Shown here: one piece after another, positions 1 through 9,400 of the stretch
Numbering within the stretch: the stretch's first letter is position 1
Layout of the letters: every line of letters begins with the position of its first letter
NCBI GenBank assembly: GCA_002422125.1
Contig: DITF01000190.1
Coordinates: 1 to 22,065, forward strand
DNA from: a bacterium UBP17_UBA6191
Lineage (GTDB): Bacteria > Muiribacteriota > UBA6191
Direction: 5' to 3'
Length of the DNA: 22,065 nucleotides
Notes under the pieces: model-generated
Seen by the model: the letters and a program-made list of their open reading frames with translations, nothing else
Told to the model about the DNA's origin: nothing
Databases searched by the model: none
Translations under genes and position numbers: made by a program

Positions 1-2
1 CG

Positions 3-557
3 CCACACCTAGAACCCAAAAAAGTATTGTCTGAGGTGGGGCGGGACGGCGATATTAAACTACTTACAGCCATGGAGCATAGACACAGTGCTACACTAAT
101 AGAAGAAGAGGTTCATCAAATCCACTGTGTTGCAATCTGCTTTGATGGGGATTCTGTTCTGGTTTGTAAACGAAGTGATAGTAAAAAGCTCCACGGCGGC
201 AAATTCGATTTTGGATGCGCCAAAATTAGCACTGAATCTAAATATAAATTTGACTCTGCATTGAAACAACGCTACAAGCAAGACTTTCAACTAAATCTTT
301 GCTTTACTCCTAAGGCCCTGCTTGAACCCATTGCATTGTTTGAAATAGATGGTAAAACAGATTTCGGGCTAATTTTTTGGGCTTCCTGCGAGAGCAAGGA
401 TCTCAAATATAATCCAGACCCTAGGTACTCTAAAATTGAATTTCAAAAAGTTGAAACCGCACTGGATCTAAGTAACCACTCGTGTGTACCACTATTTCAT
501 GACCATTTAAAAAAGGCTTATGAAATGTACCAACAATCACTGCAAGACTCCCACTAA
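3..557 (+). CDS. Nudix-like domain protein, 3' part of a gene cut by the left edge
   Basis: The reading frame is open from the first complete codon at the left edge to a TAA at 555-557 (184 visible codons), so the gene probably begins outside the window. Possible internal starts are a TTG at 27 and an ATG at 72, but neither has a convincing ribosome binding site. The stretch from about residue 40 of the visible protein resembles a Nudix hydrolase fold: a beta strand (CVAICFDGDSVLVCKRSDS), then a GGKFDFGCAK turn, then a helix where the Nudix box should be. The box is degenerate: the helix reads ALKQRYKQDFQL where REUxEExGU is expected, so the metal-binding glutamates are missing. Hydrolase activity is therefore doubtful, and it may be a binding or regulatory Nudix-type domain. 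G+C is about 40%, lower than the gene next to it. It converges on rsmE, and the two stop codons overlap by 4 bases. The family assignment is an inference from motif layout only. Confidence 0.5.
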   Translation, partial: PHLEPKKVLSEVGRDGDIKLLTAMEHRHSATLIEEEVHQIHCVAICFDGDSVLVCKRSDSKKLHGGKFDFGCAKISTESKYKFDSALKQRYKQDFQLNLCFTPKALLEPIALFEIDGKTDFGLIFWASCESKDLKYNPDPRYSKIEFQKVETALDLSNHSCVPLFHDHLKKAYEMYQQSLQDSH

Positions 558-1276
558 ACCCTTGCAAACGCCTTCAGGGCCGCCAGACTGATAATAGCAG
601 TTTCTGTGCGTAGGATGTTTAGGTGCTCAAACCGTAGACACCGAAGTCCCAGTTTTTGAAACAAAAAATACTCCGATTCAGAAAAATCGCCTTCCGGTCC
701 AATCAGACAAACCTGATAATTCACGGGCACTTGAGAGACTGCTTCTCCATGCACTCCGGCGATTAGCCAGTTTTCTGTCTGCATCTCAGGCGTTTTTGCC
801 AAAACTGCCGCCCCAACCCATTCACTGAGTCGAACCGGAGGAAATACTTGAGGCAAATTATGATTCCCACATTGTTGGCAGGAGGAGCGAACCAGATTTT
901 CCCACTTCAGCATACGATCGGTAAACTTGGACACCTGAACCTTGTTGAAAGTTGTATGATCCGATATATAAAACTGAATTTTTGCCGCCCCAAGCTCACA
1001 GAGTTTTTCCACACAAAAACGAAGCCTGTCCTCTTCAATGAGTGGAACTAAAAAAATGGGGGCTACGGGACTTTTTATTTCACGAACAAATTCTGCGCTC
1101 AAAAGGCGAGCCCCGTCCAAAGAGTCTGGGGCAATACGCACAGTATAAAGCTCTTGATCACAAATGCCCGGTAAACTGATTTCAGATTTAAGGCGCATCA
1201 CTTTAAGATGATGCGCCTCACCATCTGCAAGGGAAATGGTTTTTCCAACACCCTTCTTCAGATACACAAATCGCAT
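554..1276 (-). CDS. rsmE: 16S rRNA (uracil-1498-N3)-methyltransferase RsmE
   Basis: RsmE methylates N3 of U1498 in the decoding region of 16S rRNA, using SAM, in assembled 30S subunits. The 240-residue length is normal for the family. An N-terminal PUA-like part carries HHLKVMRLK (residues 22-30, the family's HxxxVLR motif). The C-terminal SPOUT knot has KLCELGAAKIQF (91-102), SSCQQCGNHNLP (131-142), the SAM-loop IGPEGDFSESE (192-202) and the hallmark ILRTETAIISLAAL (221-234). The ATG at 1274-1276 lies one base after the rsfS stop, so this is the last gene of the recA-recX-permease-rsfS-rsmE run. It ends tail to tail with the Nudix-like gene, with no visible terminator between them. The assignment is secure on motifs. 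Confidence 0.95.
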   Translation of the reverse strand: MRFVYLKKGVGKTISLADGEAHHLKVMRLKSEISLPGICDQELYTVRIAPDSLDGARLLSAEFVREIKSPVAPIFLVPLIEEDRLRFCVEKLCELGAAKIQFYISDHTTFNKVQVSKFTDRMLKWENLVRSSCQQCGNHNLPQVFPPVRLSEWVGAAVLAKTPEMQTENWLIAGVHGEAVSQVPVNYQVCLIGPEGDFSESEYFLFQKLGLRCLRFEHLNILRTETAIISLAALKAFARV

Positions 1277-1277
1277 A

Positions 1278-1721
1278 TCAGGTATGCTGAATCATGAAAG
1301 GATGTTTGCTCATCACATCCCCGTTATCAATCGTTTCTCCAGCCTTCCACAAGTCTTCAAGCTGATATTTTTGTCGGTAATCCCGAGAAAAGATATGCAC
1401 AATTACAGTGCCAAAATCCATGACAATCCAATTGTCATCAACTACACCCTCAGGATTCAAAAGCGTAAGGCCCATAATCCTGGCCTGATCTCTCATGGTG
1501 TCAGCCAGCATCTTTACCTGCCGCGAAGATGTCCCGGTTACAATTAACAGGAAGTCCCCAAGGCTTGAAATTTCGTCAATGCGGATGGCAACAGGGCTTT
1601 CCCCCTGCTTTTCATCAATGATATGCAAAAGAAACGACACCAAGGCATCGCTTTCCATTTCTTCTCTTTGTAACTCCAAGGCCTTGGTTCTGGCCTCGCT
1701 TTCTTCCAATGCTATCGTCAT
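1278..1721 (-). CDS. rsfS: Ribosomal silencing factor RsfS (RsfA/Iojap family)
   Basis: RsfS binds ribosomal protein L14 (uL14) and blocks joining of the ribosomal subunits, lowering translation in poor nutrient conditions. The 147 residues match the DUF143/Iojap family: ISSLGDFLLIVTGTSSRQVK (the family's SS.tDYfvIatGtS.rhv pattern), GVVDDNWIVMDFGTVIVHIF (the typical W.l.D.gdvvvHvF) and then the RQKYQLEDLW tail. The N-terminus is about 20 residues longer than the core and is rich in Glu and charged residues. A start at Met22 is possible, but the ATG at 1719-1721 has an upstream GGAG and overlaps the previous stop by one base, which suggests translational coupling. It lies between the permease and rsmE genes in a tight operon, and two neighbouring ribosome-related genes make sense together. 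Confidence 0.92.
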   Translation of the reverse strand: MTIALEESEARTKALELQREEMESDALVSFLLHIIDEKQGESPVAIRIDEISSLGDFLLIVTGTSSRQVKMLADTMRDQARIMGLTLLNPEGVVDDNWIVMDFGTVIVHIFSRDYRQKYQLEDLWKAGETIDNGDVMSKHPFMIQHT

Positions 1722-2944
1722 CAGGTTTTTTCTCCATCAAAACTTCGGTTCAAAAGCCGAGATTTGCGTTCATATAATACTGAATACAGTTCTGCAAACA
1801 GAACCTTTAACAAGGCTGCGGCCGGAACAGCAAACACCATTCCATAAATTCCGCCAACCTCTCCCCCAATAAACAGGGCCAACATTACCACTAAGGGATG
1901 TAACTCTACATTTTCCCCAATGATTTTTGGCTGTAAAATAAACCCATCTATCAATTGTACAATTGTGTAATGAATGCCCACCAAGGACAACATCCACAAA
2001 ACTCCATCCCCGGTTGCCCCCTGATATATAGCCAGACCAATTACAGGGCCAAGGCTAAAAATCACCCCAAGGTATGGTATCAGGTTAGCTATGCCACTTA
2101 AGGGACCAATTACTAAAGAAAACTTGATGCCAATAGCCAAAAGCCCAACAGTCATCAAAATTCCATAGATCAGAGCCACCAGAAACTGACCAAACAGGAA
2201 GTTTCTCAATGTTTTGTCACAGGTTGTAAAAAAGGCGTGGGTCCAAGGTCTGTACCTTAAAGGCACTAGGCTTAAAAATAATGGATACACCCGCTCAAAA
2301 TCCAAAAGCATATAAAACAGAAGAATCGGAATAAGAAGTATATCCATGGTGCGTTTCATCGCCACATTGGACAAAGAAATCATGGAACTTCCCAGATTCT
2401 TTAGACCTCGCCCAAAAGAATCCCTCAATCCGCTGATTATCTCCAAAAGTTTGTCTTCATACTGCCTGAGATTTTCCAAAGGTGTTTCCAGTACGGTACG
2501 AACCGATTCCGGCATTTTCTCATTCTTGTAATAGATGATGTCTTCGCGCAATTTTGCAACCAGGGGACGATACTCAATCTTGATTACTTCTGCGGCCATA
2601 GAATTTATGCCCGAAGCCAACTGAAGGGTAAATGGGATCAAAAAAGCCAGAAAACCAAAAGACACCAGTACAAATAATAAAGGTACGGCATACTCCCGGC
2701 GCATACGACCAAATTTCATCAAAAAGCGTACCGCTGGATTTAAAATATAGGCCAGAATAAAGGCCACAATAAACGGGGCCAATATTGAGGAAAAATAGCT
2801 AACAAAAATTAACAGTAAAACCAGTAAAACCGAAGAAATCAGAAATTCCTTGGCAAATACTACCTGCAAAAAACCTTGCAAAAACAGCTCCAGATTACTG
2901 CTTAACCATTTACCCTTTTTAGGAAGATTTGACTTATCACTCAT
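1721..2944 (-). CDS. AI-2E family transporter (PerM/YdiK/TqsA-like membrane protein)
   Basis: This is a polytopic inner-membrane protein of the AI-2E exporter/PerM family (407 residues; most members have about 350, and the excess is a hydrophilic N-terminus). Hydrophobic segments occur at about 33-51 and 53-70, then 86-108, with more in the second half. Between them is a long amphipathic stretch (about residues 110-190), as in this family. The second half carries the family's recognisable IANLIPYLGVIFSLGPVIGL motif, followed by QLIDGFILQPKIIGENVELHPLVVMLALFIGG. Substrates are unclear for most members: TqsA was proposed to export autoinducer-2, and others act as sodium/proton antiporters. No quorum-sensing genes are nearby, so no substrate is proposed. 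The ATG overlaps the end of recX by 8 bases and the gene runs into rsfS with a one-base overlap. Confidence 0.88.
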   Translation of the reverse strand: MSDKSNLPKKGKWLSSNLELFLQGFLQVVFAKEFLISSVLLVLLLIFVSYFSSILAPFIVAFILAYILNPAVRFLMKFGRMRREYAVPLLFVLVSFGFLAFLIPFTLQLASGINSMAAEVIKIEYRPLVAKLREDIIYYKNEKMPESVRTVLETPLENLRQYEDKLLEIISGLRDSFGRGLKNLGSSMISLSNVAMKRTMDILLIPILLFYMLLDFERVYPLFLSLVPLRYRPWTHAFFTTCDKTLRNFLFGQFLVALIYGILMTVGLLAIGIKFSLVIGPLSGIANLIPYLGVIFSLGPVIGLAIYQGATGDGVLWMLSLVGIHYTIVQLIDGFILQPKIIGENVELHPLVVMLALFIGGEVGGIYGMVFAVPAAALLKVLFAELYSVLYERKSRLLNRSFDGEKT

Positions 2945-3413
2945 GAGTCTGTGTTATCACCTTTTTTGAAATGGGATAGGGAAATCCGGCTCTTAACAAG
3001 CGATCTAATGATTTTTTTGTGCATGCTCCCCGTTCCTTTTTCACAAATCTACGCTTTGCCTGACGCAGTTGCCATTCCTCAAAACTAAGTCCCTCATCTT
3101 CTAAAATCTGATCCAGTACAGACTTCCAGTCTACTTTTTGCACACCATGCCGATCAAAAAACTGGGCTACTTCCACTAAGCTCAGACCCTTTTCAGAAAT
3201 TCTACCCTTAAAGGACTGCATAATTAGCTCTTGGTCCCTAAGATATCCCAATCTCCTTAAATCAGAAGAGAGCTCATCCCATTCATCCTTTTGCATATCA
3301 GGATGCCTTGAAATGAGCTTCTGTTCCAACTTTTTTTCCGTGAGCGGTGCGCGGGACAAAAGATACATTGCTGTCTCTCGCAAGCTGCCCTTAGTTTTAT
3401 TCTCCGGCCTCAA
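2937..3413 (-). CDS. recX: Recombination regulatory protein RecX
   Basis: RecX binds RecA filaments and limits their growth, tuning recombination and the SOS response. The 158-residue protein has the triple three-helix organisation of the family: LRETAMYLLSRAPLTEKKLEQKL in the first repeat (given in pieces: LRETAMYLLSR, then LTEKKLEQKL), LSSDLRRLGYLRDQELIMQSF in the second (core LRRLGYLRDQEL), and a C-terminal QAKRRF...LDRLLRAGFPYPIS repeat. The start is TTG at 3411-3413, supported by GAAGGA seven bases upstream. Both the ribosome binding site and the start lie inside the last codons of recA (17-base overlap), so translation is probably coupled. The next in-frame ATG would remove part of the first helix. 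recA-recX adjacency is the common arrangement in bacteria. Confidence 0.9.
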   Translation of the reverse strand: MRPENKTKGSLRETAMYLLSRAPLTEKKLEQKLISRHPDMQKDEWDELSSDLRRLGYLRDQELIMQSFKGRISEKGLSLVEVAQFFDRHGVQKVDWKSVLDQILEDEGLSFEEWQLRQAKRRFVKKERGACTKKSLDRLLRAGFPYPISKKVITQTHE

Positions 3414-4485
3414 CGGTCATTCCTTCGGATGTATCAGGCTCAGATTTTGACTTGGTGCCACCGGGACGAACCGCTTTTGATAACAAAAGAGTTTTGACTT
3501 CTTTCTCAATCTTAGCTCGAACTTCCAGATTATCCTTCAAAAATTGCTTCACATTTTCTTTGCCCTGTCCCAGCTTGATGTCTTCATAAGAAAACCAGGT
3601 GCCGGCCCTTTTTACAATGCCATTTTCTGTGGCCATATTTAACAGGGAAGCCTCGTAAGAAATACCTTCTCCATACATGATTTCAAACTCAGCCACCTTA
3701 AAAGGGGCTGCCAGTTTGTTTTTGCAGACCTTAACCTTGTTACCTGTACCTACAACATCAGTACCTTTCATAAGATTCTCGGTCTTTCTGATCTCTAGAC
3801 GCATGGATGCGTAAAACTTAAGTGCGTTGCCTCCGGTTGTGGTTTCAGGATTGCCATATCCCCCAATTTTCATACGAATCTGGTTAATAAAAATGACACA
3901 ACTGCGAGAACGACTGATGGAACCTGTGAGTTTTCGCATGGCCTGAGACAATAATCTAGCCTGCAAGCCAACATGGGAATCTCCCATTTCGCCTTCAAGT
4001 TCAGATTTTGGTGTGAGCGCAGCCACAGAATCGATCACAATTAAATCAATGGCATTGGAACGAACCTGTGTATCCACAATCTCTAAAGCCTCTTCCCCCG
4101 AAGCAGGTTGAGCAATCAATAGATTATCGATGTCCACGCCAATGGCTTTGGCATATTGAGGATCCAAAGCATGTTCCGCATCAATAAAGGCAACTACTCC
4201 CCCGGCTTTCTGGGCATTGGCCACGGCATGTAATGTCAGTGTAGTTTTACCCGATGCCTCATTGCCATAAATTTCCACAATTCTACCTTTAGGGAATCCA
4301 CCTATCCCTAAAGCCTGATCGAGTTCTAAAGAACCTGTAGGAATCACTTCCACATGCTCCAACATTTTGGAGGTTCCCAGACGCATAATGGCTCCCGAAC
4401 CATAGGTTCTGGTAATTTGATCCATTGCTGCACTTAGGGACTTAACTTTATCGGTATCAATTTTGCTGTCTGCTTTACTGGCCAT
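3397..4485 (-). CDS. recA: Recombinase RecA
   Basis: RecA polymerises on single-stranded DNA, drives strand exchange with ATP, and triggers LexA self-cleavage where LexA exists. The product is 362 residues from the ATG at 4483-4485, which is preceded by AAGGAGA at good spacing. An upstream in-frame TTG (4530) has no such site and would add 15 untypical residues. Visible motifs are Walker A GNEASGKTT (about 74-82; most RecA proteins have GPESSGKTT), AFIDAEHALDPQYA, Walker B LIVIDSVAAL, and the L2 loop signature GNPETTTGGNALKFYAS. The C-terminal tail is acidic, as usual (SEPDTSEGMTVEAGE). There is a 107-base gap upstream holding a possible operator/promoter, so recA can probably be transcribed separately from the cyclase genes ahead of it. 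Confidence 0.98.
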   Translation of the reverse strand: MASKADSKIDTDKVKSLSAAMDQITRTYGSGAIMRLGTSKMLEHVEVIPTGSLELDQALGIGGFPKGRIVEIYGNEASGKTTLTLHAVANAQKAGGVVAFIDAEHALDPQYAKAIGVDIDNLLIAQPASGEEALEIVDTQVRSNAIDLIVIDSVAALTPKSELEGEMGDSHVGLQARLLSQAMRKLTGSISRSRSCVIFINQIRMKIGGYGNPETTTGGNALKFYASMRLEIRKTENLMKGTDVVGTGNKVKVCKNKLAAPFKVAEFEIMYGEGISYEASLLNMATENGIVKRAGTWFSYEDIKLGQGKENVKQFLKDNLEVRAKIEKEVKTLLLSKAVRPGGTKSKSEPDTSEGMTVEAGE

Positions 4486-4515
4486 ATTCTTCTTTCTCCT
4501 TGTTTTACACCAATC

Positions 4516-4542
4516 AGGATAACCAAACAAAAAGAGTTTGAA
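4516..4542 (-). promoter_or_regulatory. Possible recA promoter with a perfect inverted repeat
   Basis: The inverted repeat CAAAC-N7-GTTTG occupies 4524-4540, about 38 bases upstream of the recA ATG. Read on the minus strand, it overlaps a weak promoter-like pair: TTCAAA (4537-4542) and TATCCT (4516-4521), with a 15-base spacer. The position suits a repressor operator such as a LexA site, but the repeat does not match the LexA boxes I know well (E. coli CTGT-N8-ACAG, Gram-positive CGAAC-N4-GTTCG). Both the promoter and the operator roles are inference. Confidence 0.3.
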
Positions 4543-4592
4543 TAGAGTAAAATTTTTTCACCCTAGAGGGAAATTTTTTTTGAGGGTCCAAT

Positions 4593-6410
4593 TTAAGCTT
4601 GAACTGAATACAATCTCACACCAGAAATTTTGCCTTTTAAGGCAGCCTCTCCACAATCAACAATTTTTAAATCCTGTTTCAATTCTTTGGGCAGATGATT
4701 TAAAACCTGTTCACTGATTAAGATTGAGGCATCCAGGCTTTTGGTCATGGATTCAATGCGGGAGGCAATGTTTACCGTATCTCCAATTACTGTGTATTCC
4801 ATACGATCTGGTGAACCAATATTTCCCGCAACTACTGAGCCGAAGTGAATTCCAACTCCTGTATTCACCGGTGCCAGCCCAATCAACTCCCGATGGCGAT
4901 TCCAATCTTTTAGACATTTCTGCATGCCAATCGCGGCCCGAAGGGCCTGTTCACAGGGTGATTCTAGCTTTGTCGGTACTCCAAACATGGCTAGAATTGC
5001 ATCCCCAATAAACTTGTTTACAACTCCCTTTTCTTGCTGAATGGGAGCAACAACTACGGCCATGTACTCGTTGAGGAACCTGACTAGCTCTGATGGCCCC
5101 ATCTTTTCAGACATGGTTGTAAAACCACGAATATCTGAAAACAAAATAGCCGCCATGACCTCTTCACCACCTAAATCAATGGTTCCCGATTTTAAAATCT
5201 GCTCAGACACCGAGGGACTCAAAAATCTTCCAAAAGTATCCTTTAAAAACTCTCTATGCTGTAACCCCTCCACCATGGAATTAAAATGAGCCTTGGTACA
5301 GCCAATTTCATCATTGGCTAAAACCGAACTTCTTTGCGTAAAATCTCCAGCACCCACCAGTTCCATTCTGGCCGCTAAGCTCTGAAGAGGCTCTGCCAGG
5401 GATCGCAATATTCCTCGTCCTACTGTAACTCCGATAATCAAAGCCACCATGAGCACAAACACGGCAATGGCCGCGTTCATTAGATCAGGCAGCATTTGAG
5501 CAAAAACGGCTGGATCGTGATCTTCACTGATAATCCAGCTCCAGGCCGATCTCAACAATGGGTTATACACAAACTGACTCAGAAACAAAACCGTAAACGG
5601 CATGATGACCGCACTAGCCACCAGAATTCTGAGGCGAAAGGCAATACCAGGAAACCAGGCCTCAGTTCGGGCTTGATAAATTTCGTTTCCCTTACAATAT
5701 CTGGGCACCAAGGATAAAATCAAAGGATCAAACAGTCCAATCACCATGCCACAAAATGCCAGAACATAGGCAATAGAAGACAGTGGTATCAGAAGAATAC
5801 GATCCCAGGAAAAGGGCATCAAATAGTACTCAGCCCCAAACTGTAATCCACAATATAATATAGATAAAATTACCCCGTGGATCATGGCAATGCGGCTCAG
5901 ATTCAAGAGTCTAGCTCGACCAAGAAAGCGTAAAGAATCCTCCACAACCTCCCCACGGGTAAGCAGACGATTGACTAAAGAGGCTGGACGGCTGTACCAG
6001 ACAAAAATCAAAACAAAAATCAGGGGCAAGAGCCTGTAGGTCCAATTAAACCATTCATAGTTGGCTCTTAACCAATCTGTTCTTTGTCCGCCCTTTTTAT
6101 ATTCCCCTTTAAGACGAATCAGCTCCTTGTCTTCCATTCCCCCCACCTGAATGCGAAAAGACACATCTTCTGAACTGATCTGAGTCTGGGCATTGCTGCC
6201 TAGCGCAATCCCGTGTTTTGCTCCCCCATGGTCCTCAGTTTTTGCGTATTTTTGCATCTGCTGGGTTAATACCTTTTCGACAACCCCCTTATCCACCTGC
6301 AAACTGCGATCAAGATCAAGCACCAGGCTTTTAATAAAACCAGCCAACCAAAGAGACACCAGATAATAAAAAATGAAACGAAACTTCAAAAAATGCCGCA
6401 ACAAACTCAT
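4593..6410 (-). CDS. Membrane adenylate cyclase, 6 TM - HAMP - class III cyclase
   Basis: The product (605 residues) should make cyclic AMP from ATP at the inner membrane. Predicted membrane segments are about residues 10-30, 125-141, 170-190, 204-226, 258-280 and 310-335, with a hydrophilic, presumably periplasmic loop at about 31-124. A HAMP linker follows (about 334-386; LVGAGDFTQRSS...NDEIG), then the cyclase domain (about 415-560). Metal-binding aspartates are D426 (FSDIRGFT) and D470 (KFIGDAILAMFG). The adenine-selecting pair is K466 and T540, and N547 and R551 (DTVNIASR) are the transition-state residues, so all catalytic positions are present. The Lys/Thr pair places it in class IIIb. 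The ATG overlaps the stop of the preceding cyclase gene (ATGA). The layout recalls mycobacterial Rv1318c-type cyclases. The signal sensed is unknown. Confidence 0.9.
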   Translation of the reverse strand: MSLLRHFLKFRFIFYYLVSLWLAGFIKSLVLDLDRSLQVDKGVVEKVLTQQMQKYAKTEDHGGAKHGIALGSNAQTQISSEDVSFRIQVGGMEDKELIRLKGEYKKGGQRTDWLRANYEWFNWTYRLLPLIFVLIFVWYSRPASLVNRLLTRGEVVEDSLRFLGRARLLNLSRIAMIHGVILSILYCGLQFGAEYYLMPFSWDRILLIPLSSIAYVLAFCGMVIGLFDPLILSLVPRYCKGNEIYQARTEAWFPGIAFRLRILVASAVIMPFTVLFLSQFVYNPLLRSAWSWIISEDHDPAVFAQMLPDLMNAAIAVFVLMVALIIGVTVGRGILRSLAEPLQSLAARMELVGAGDFTQRSSVLANDEIGCTKAHFNSMVEGLQHREFLKDTFGRFLSPSVSEQILKSGTIDLGGEEVMAAILFSDIRGFTTMSEKMGPSELVRFLNEYMAVVVAPIQQEKGVVNKFIGDAILAMFGVPTKLESPCEQALRAAIGMQKCLKDWNRHRELIGLAPVNTGVGIHFGSVVAGNIGSPDRMEYTVIGDTVNIASRIESMTKSLDASILISEQVLNHLPKELKQDLKIVDCGEAALKGKISGVRLYSVQA

Positions 6411-9400
6411 ACAGTTTTTGTTTCTTGCTCGCGGGAATCCAGAAGGGACTCAATCAGACTGGATAAATTAGGATCCATCTTTTTTAGGGACATGATCGCC
6501 CTAAGACGAACATCATAATCCCGATCTTCCATGTGACTCAAAATTATACGACGACTTTCCTGATCCCCGGTTTCACTAAGGGCCCAAATTGCCGAAAGAC
6601 GCATCCATTTATCATCCGAGTGCAACATATGATCTAATGAGTTTAGAATTTCAGTATTGCCAAACTTCCACATGGCTAAAGCTGCATTAGCCCGTACACG
6701 GTTGTTTTCGTCCTGAAGCAGAGGCTCAAGCAACTGAACACATTCTTTATAATCAAGCTGAATCAGGGAGTCAATGGCGTTAGCTCGCATACGGCCTATG
6801 GGTGAAGTCAGACCAGACAATAATGGTGGGATGACCTTTTCTGACTTAAATCCCCCTAATGCCCTTAAGATTGTGGCCTGCAAATTGGCGTTTTCTGTGG
6901 CATAAAATTTCGTGAGTAGTGGCTCCAGTGCTTCTGGAACAGCCAGAATGCCTAAGGCTGCTACTGCATGTACTTCAATCTCCACATCCGGGTTATATAG
7001 ATTATCCAGATACAGGTCCAAAAGTTCAATGCGCTTGCGTAAACCCAATTCCCGAAGTACTTCCCGTCGCACTTCCATCGTACTTGTCTCAAAAAGATTC
7101 AAAAGTACTGGCAATACCCGTTCAGTTGGCAAATGCTTTAAACAGCTTAAGGCCAGAATCTGCCTTCTTTCTTCGCCTAATTCCAGCACATCTAAAAGCT
7201 CATCTTCGATCTCAAGCATTACATCAATGGATTCCTGTTTTAGGGATTGCAAAGCAGCACACACAACATAGGGATTTTCAGATCGCAGAACAGATGCGTA
7301 TAACGCACTGGCTGTTTCCGAATCCTCTTTAGCCAAAGCTAAGGTATACCAGCCTTCATCCAGTTTAGCTTCCTTTAAAAAATGCTTCAGAAATCGAATC
7401 GTTCTAGACTTGCTTTGCCTGCCTACAGCCTGAGCTGCACAGTATAAAACTTCTTCATTTTTAGAGGATTTCAAAACCTTGAGGATGGGTTTGATTACCT
7501 GGGTTGTGCCAATTTTTCCCAAAACATTGATTGAGGCTATGGTCATGGCCGTATCTTGGGAGTCCAGCATTTTCACCAGAATTCCGATGATGGAATCATC
7601 CCCATAACGATATAGGGCATGAGCCACACTAGCCCGAACATCATGATTTGAGTCATTAAGAAGAGGAAGCAATAACTTTTTATTTTCCTCCTTGCCCTGA
7701 TATCCAATGGCATGGATCAGACGACTCTTGACCTCTGAGTTCATATCTCCTAGGTAGTCTCGTAACAAAGTCACGACAGTCTCACTGGAAATTTCACTGA
7801 CAACACTTATGATACGGCCACGAAGATTTTCATCCTTTTCCTGATCAAGATTTGCAATCAGCGGATCAATAAAACTTTCAGAATTGAGCCGTCGAATACA
7901 CTCAATAGCTTCAATGCGAACCTGGGTTTTGCAATCTGACAGATAGGCGAGAGGAATTTTTGTGTCTTTATACACAGGGCAAGTACCTAAGGCCCTTAGC
8001 ACATTGATCTTCCGTTCCGTGTCCGCATTTAACAAATCTGATTCCAATTGTTCTTCCGTTTTAAAGGCCGATATCTCATAGGCCTGAACAGATTTACCTT
8101 TGCCTTTTAGCTGTAGAATCGGTGTGCCACTTACCGTCAGAACCTCTGACATTCTGGCAAAAGTTGCCTCACCAATCAGGATTGAATTTGGTCTGGCCAT
8201 GCCTGTAAGCCTCGAGGCTGTGTTTACGGTATCTCCAATAGCGGTATAGTCCATATATTTTTCACAGCCAACCGCTCCAACCGCCGCCTGACCGGAAAAA
8301 ATACCCACACTAGCGGTCAGTTCCTCAAATTTGCCTTCCTTCCAGGATTTGCGAAGTTCTACCATTTTTTTCTGCATGGCCAAGGCACACTCAACAGCTA
8401 ATTCAGAGTGATTTTCAAGCTCTACCGGGGTTCCAAACAAGGCCATTAGACCATCCCCAATGTATTTATCCAATGTGCCGCCAAAGTCAAATACCAGATC
8501 AGTCATTGCCCCTAGAAACTCATTGAGTTGCTTAAATAACTTATCCGGTTCCGTTCGCTCGGCTAGCTGGGTAAAACTGTTCAAATCTATAAACAGTACC
8601 GAGATTTCTTTTCTTTCTTCGCCCAGAAATCCCTGCTCAGGGTTTTCCAGAATCTGACGCACAATCCGATCGGTCACAAATTTTTTGAAACGATTAACAA
8701 TCGAGGCCTTTTCTTTTTCCCGAAAAATTACCGGTTTGGAACTTCGGATCAGGATCTCCATGTTACGGACATCCATTTCCTGAAAATTTCTCTGTTGTGA
8801 CTTGTTTAAAAGAATTAAGGCACCCTGGGGTTTTTCATAATACCGTACGGGCATGACCAACACCGATTCCAGTCGATCCAGGCCATATTTTTCACCCTTA
8901 AAACTTTTGCCACTAAAGGACTTGGCAAACATGCCCTGAGTTTCTGCCTGCATGGCAAGCGATCGAAAAAAGTCCTCTTGATTGGAGTAAAATTCACACC
9001 CGGCCGCATTTCCGGCCTGAAGACTGTAGTGGCCCACAATTTCATTGAACTGCAAAAACACAACGATTTGGCACTCCACGGTCGCTTCAATGATTTCTAC
9101 CAAGTCCTTCAAAAATCGCACCAGATGAAAATTCTGATCCAGCAGGTGATTCATGGTCGCAGTCAGCCTTTGCTCCTGCTGGTACATGGCCACAATGGTT
9201 CTAAGCCGAAGACTTTCTAAAACATCGTTTAATCCACTGATGATTTGCTGCACAAACTGTAGCTGCTCGAGCTTCCACTGTTGCCCAGTGATAACCAGAA
9301 TTCCCTGCCTGCCTTCCATGGGCTGAATGGGAAACAGAAGAATACCACCTAATTCAATATCTGAAATCTGTCCAGGATAACTTGCTAAAATACTGGGCTC

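Noticed and set aside
4486..4530. Longer recA start at the TTG at 4530
   Set aside because: The extra residues are not RecA-like, and a strong AAGGAGA site precedes the ATG at 4485.
4556..4592. CCCT/AGGG inverted sequences with A and T runs after the membrane cyclase gene, looking like a terminator
   Set aside because: The minus-strand stem is only 4-5 bases with either a 2-base or an 18-base loop, and no T run follows it directly.
6912..7332. Two overlapping plus-strand frames of 119 and 137 codons
   Set aside because: They lie opposite the HEAT-repeat coding region, have Ser- or Leu/Pro-rich shadow compositions, and no start signals.
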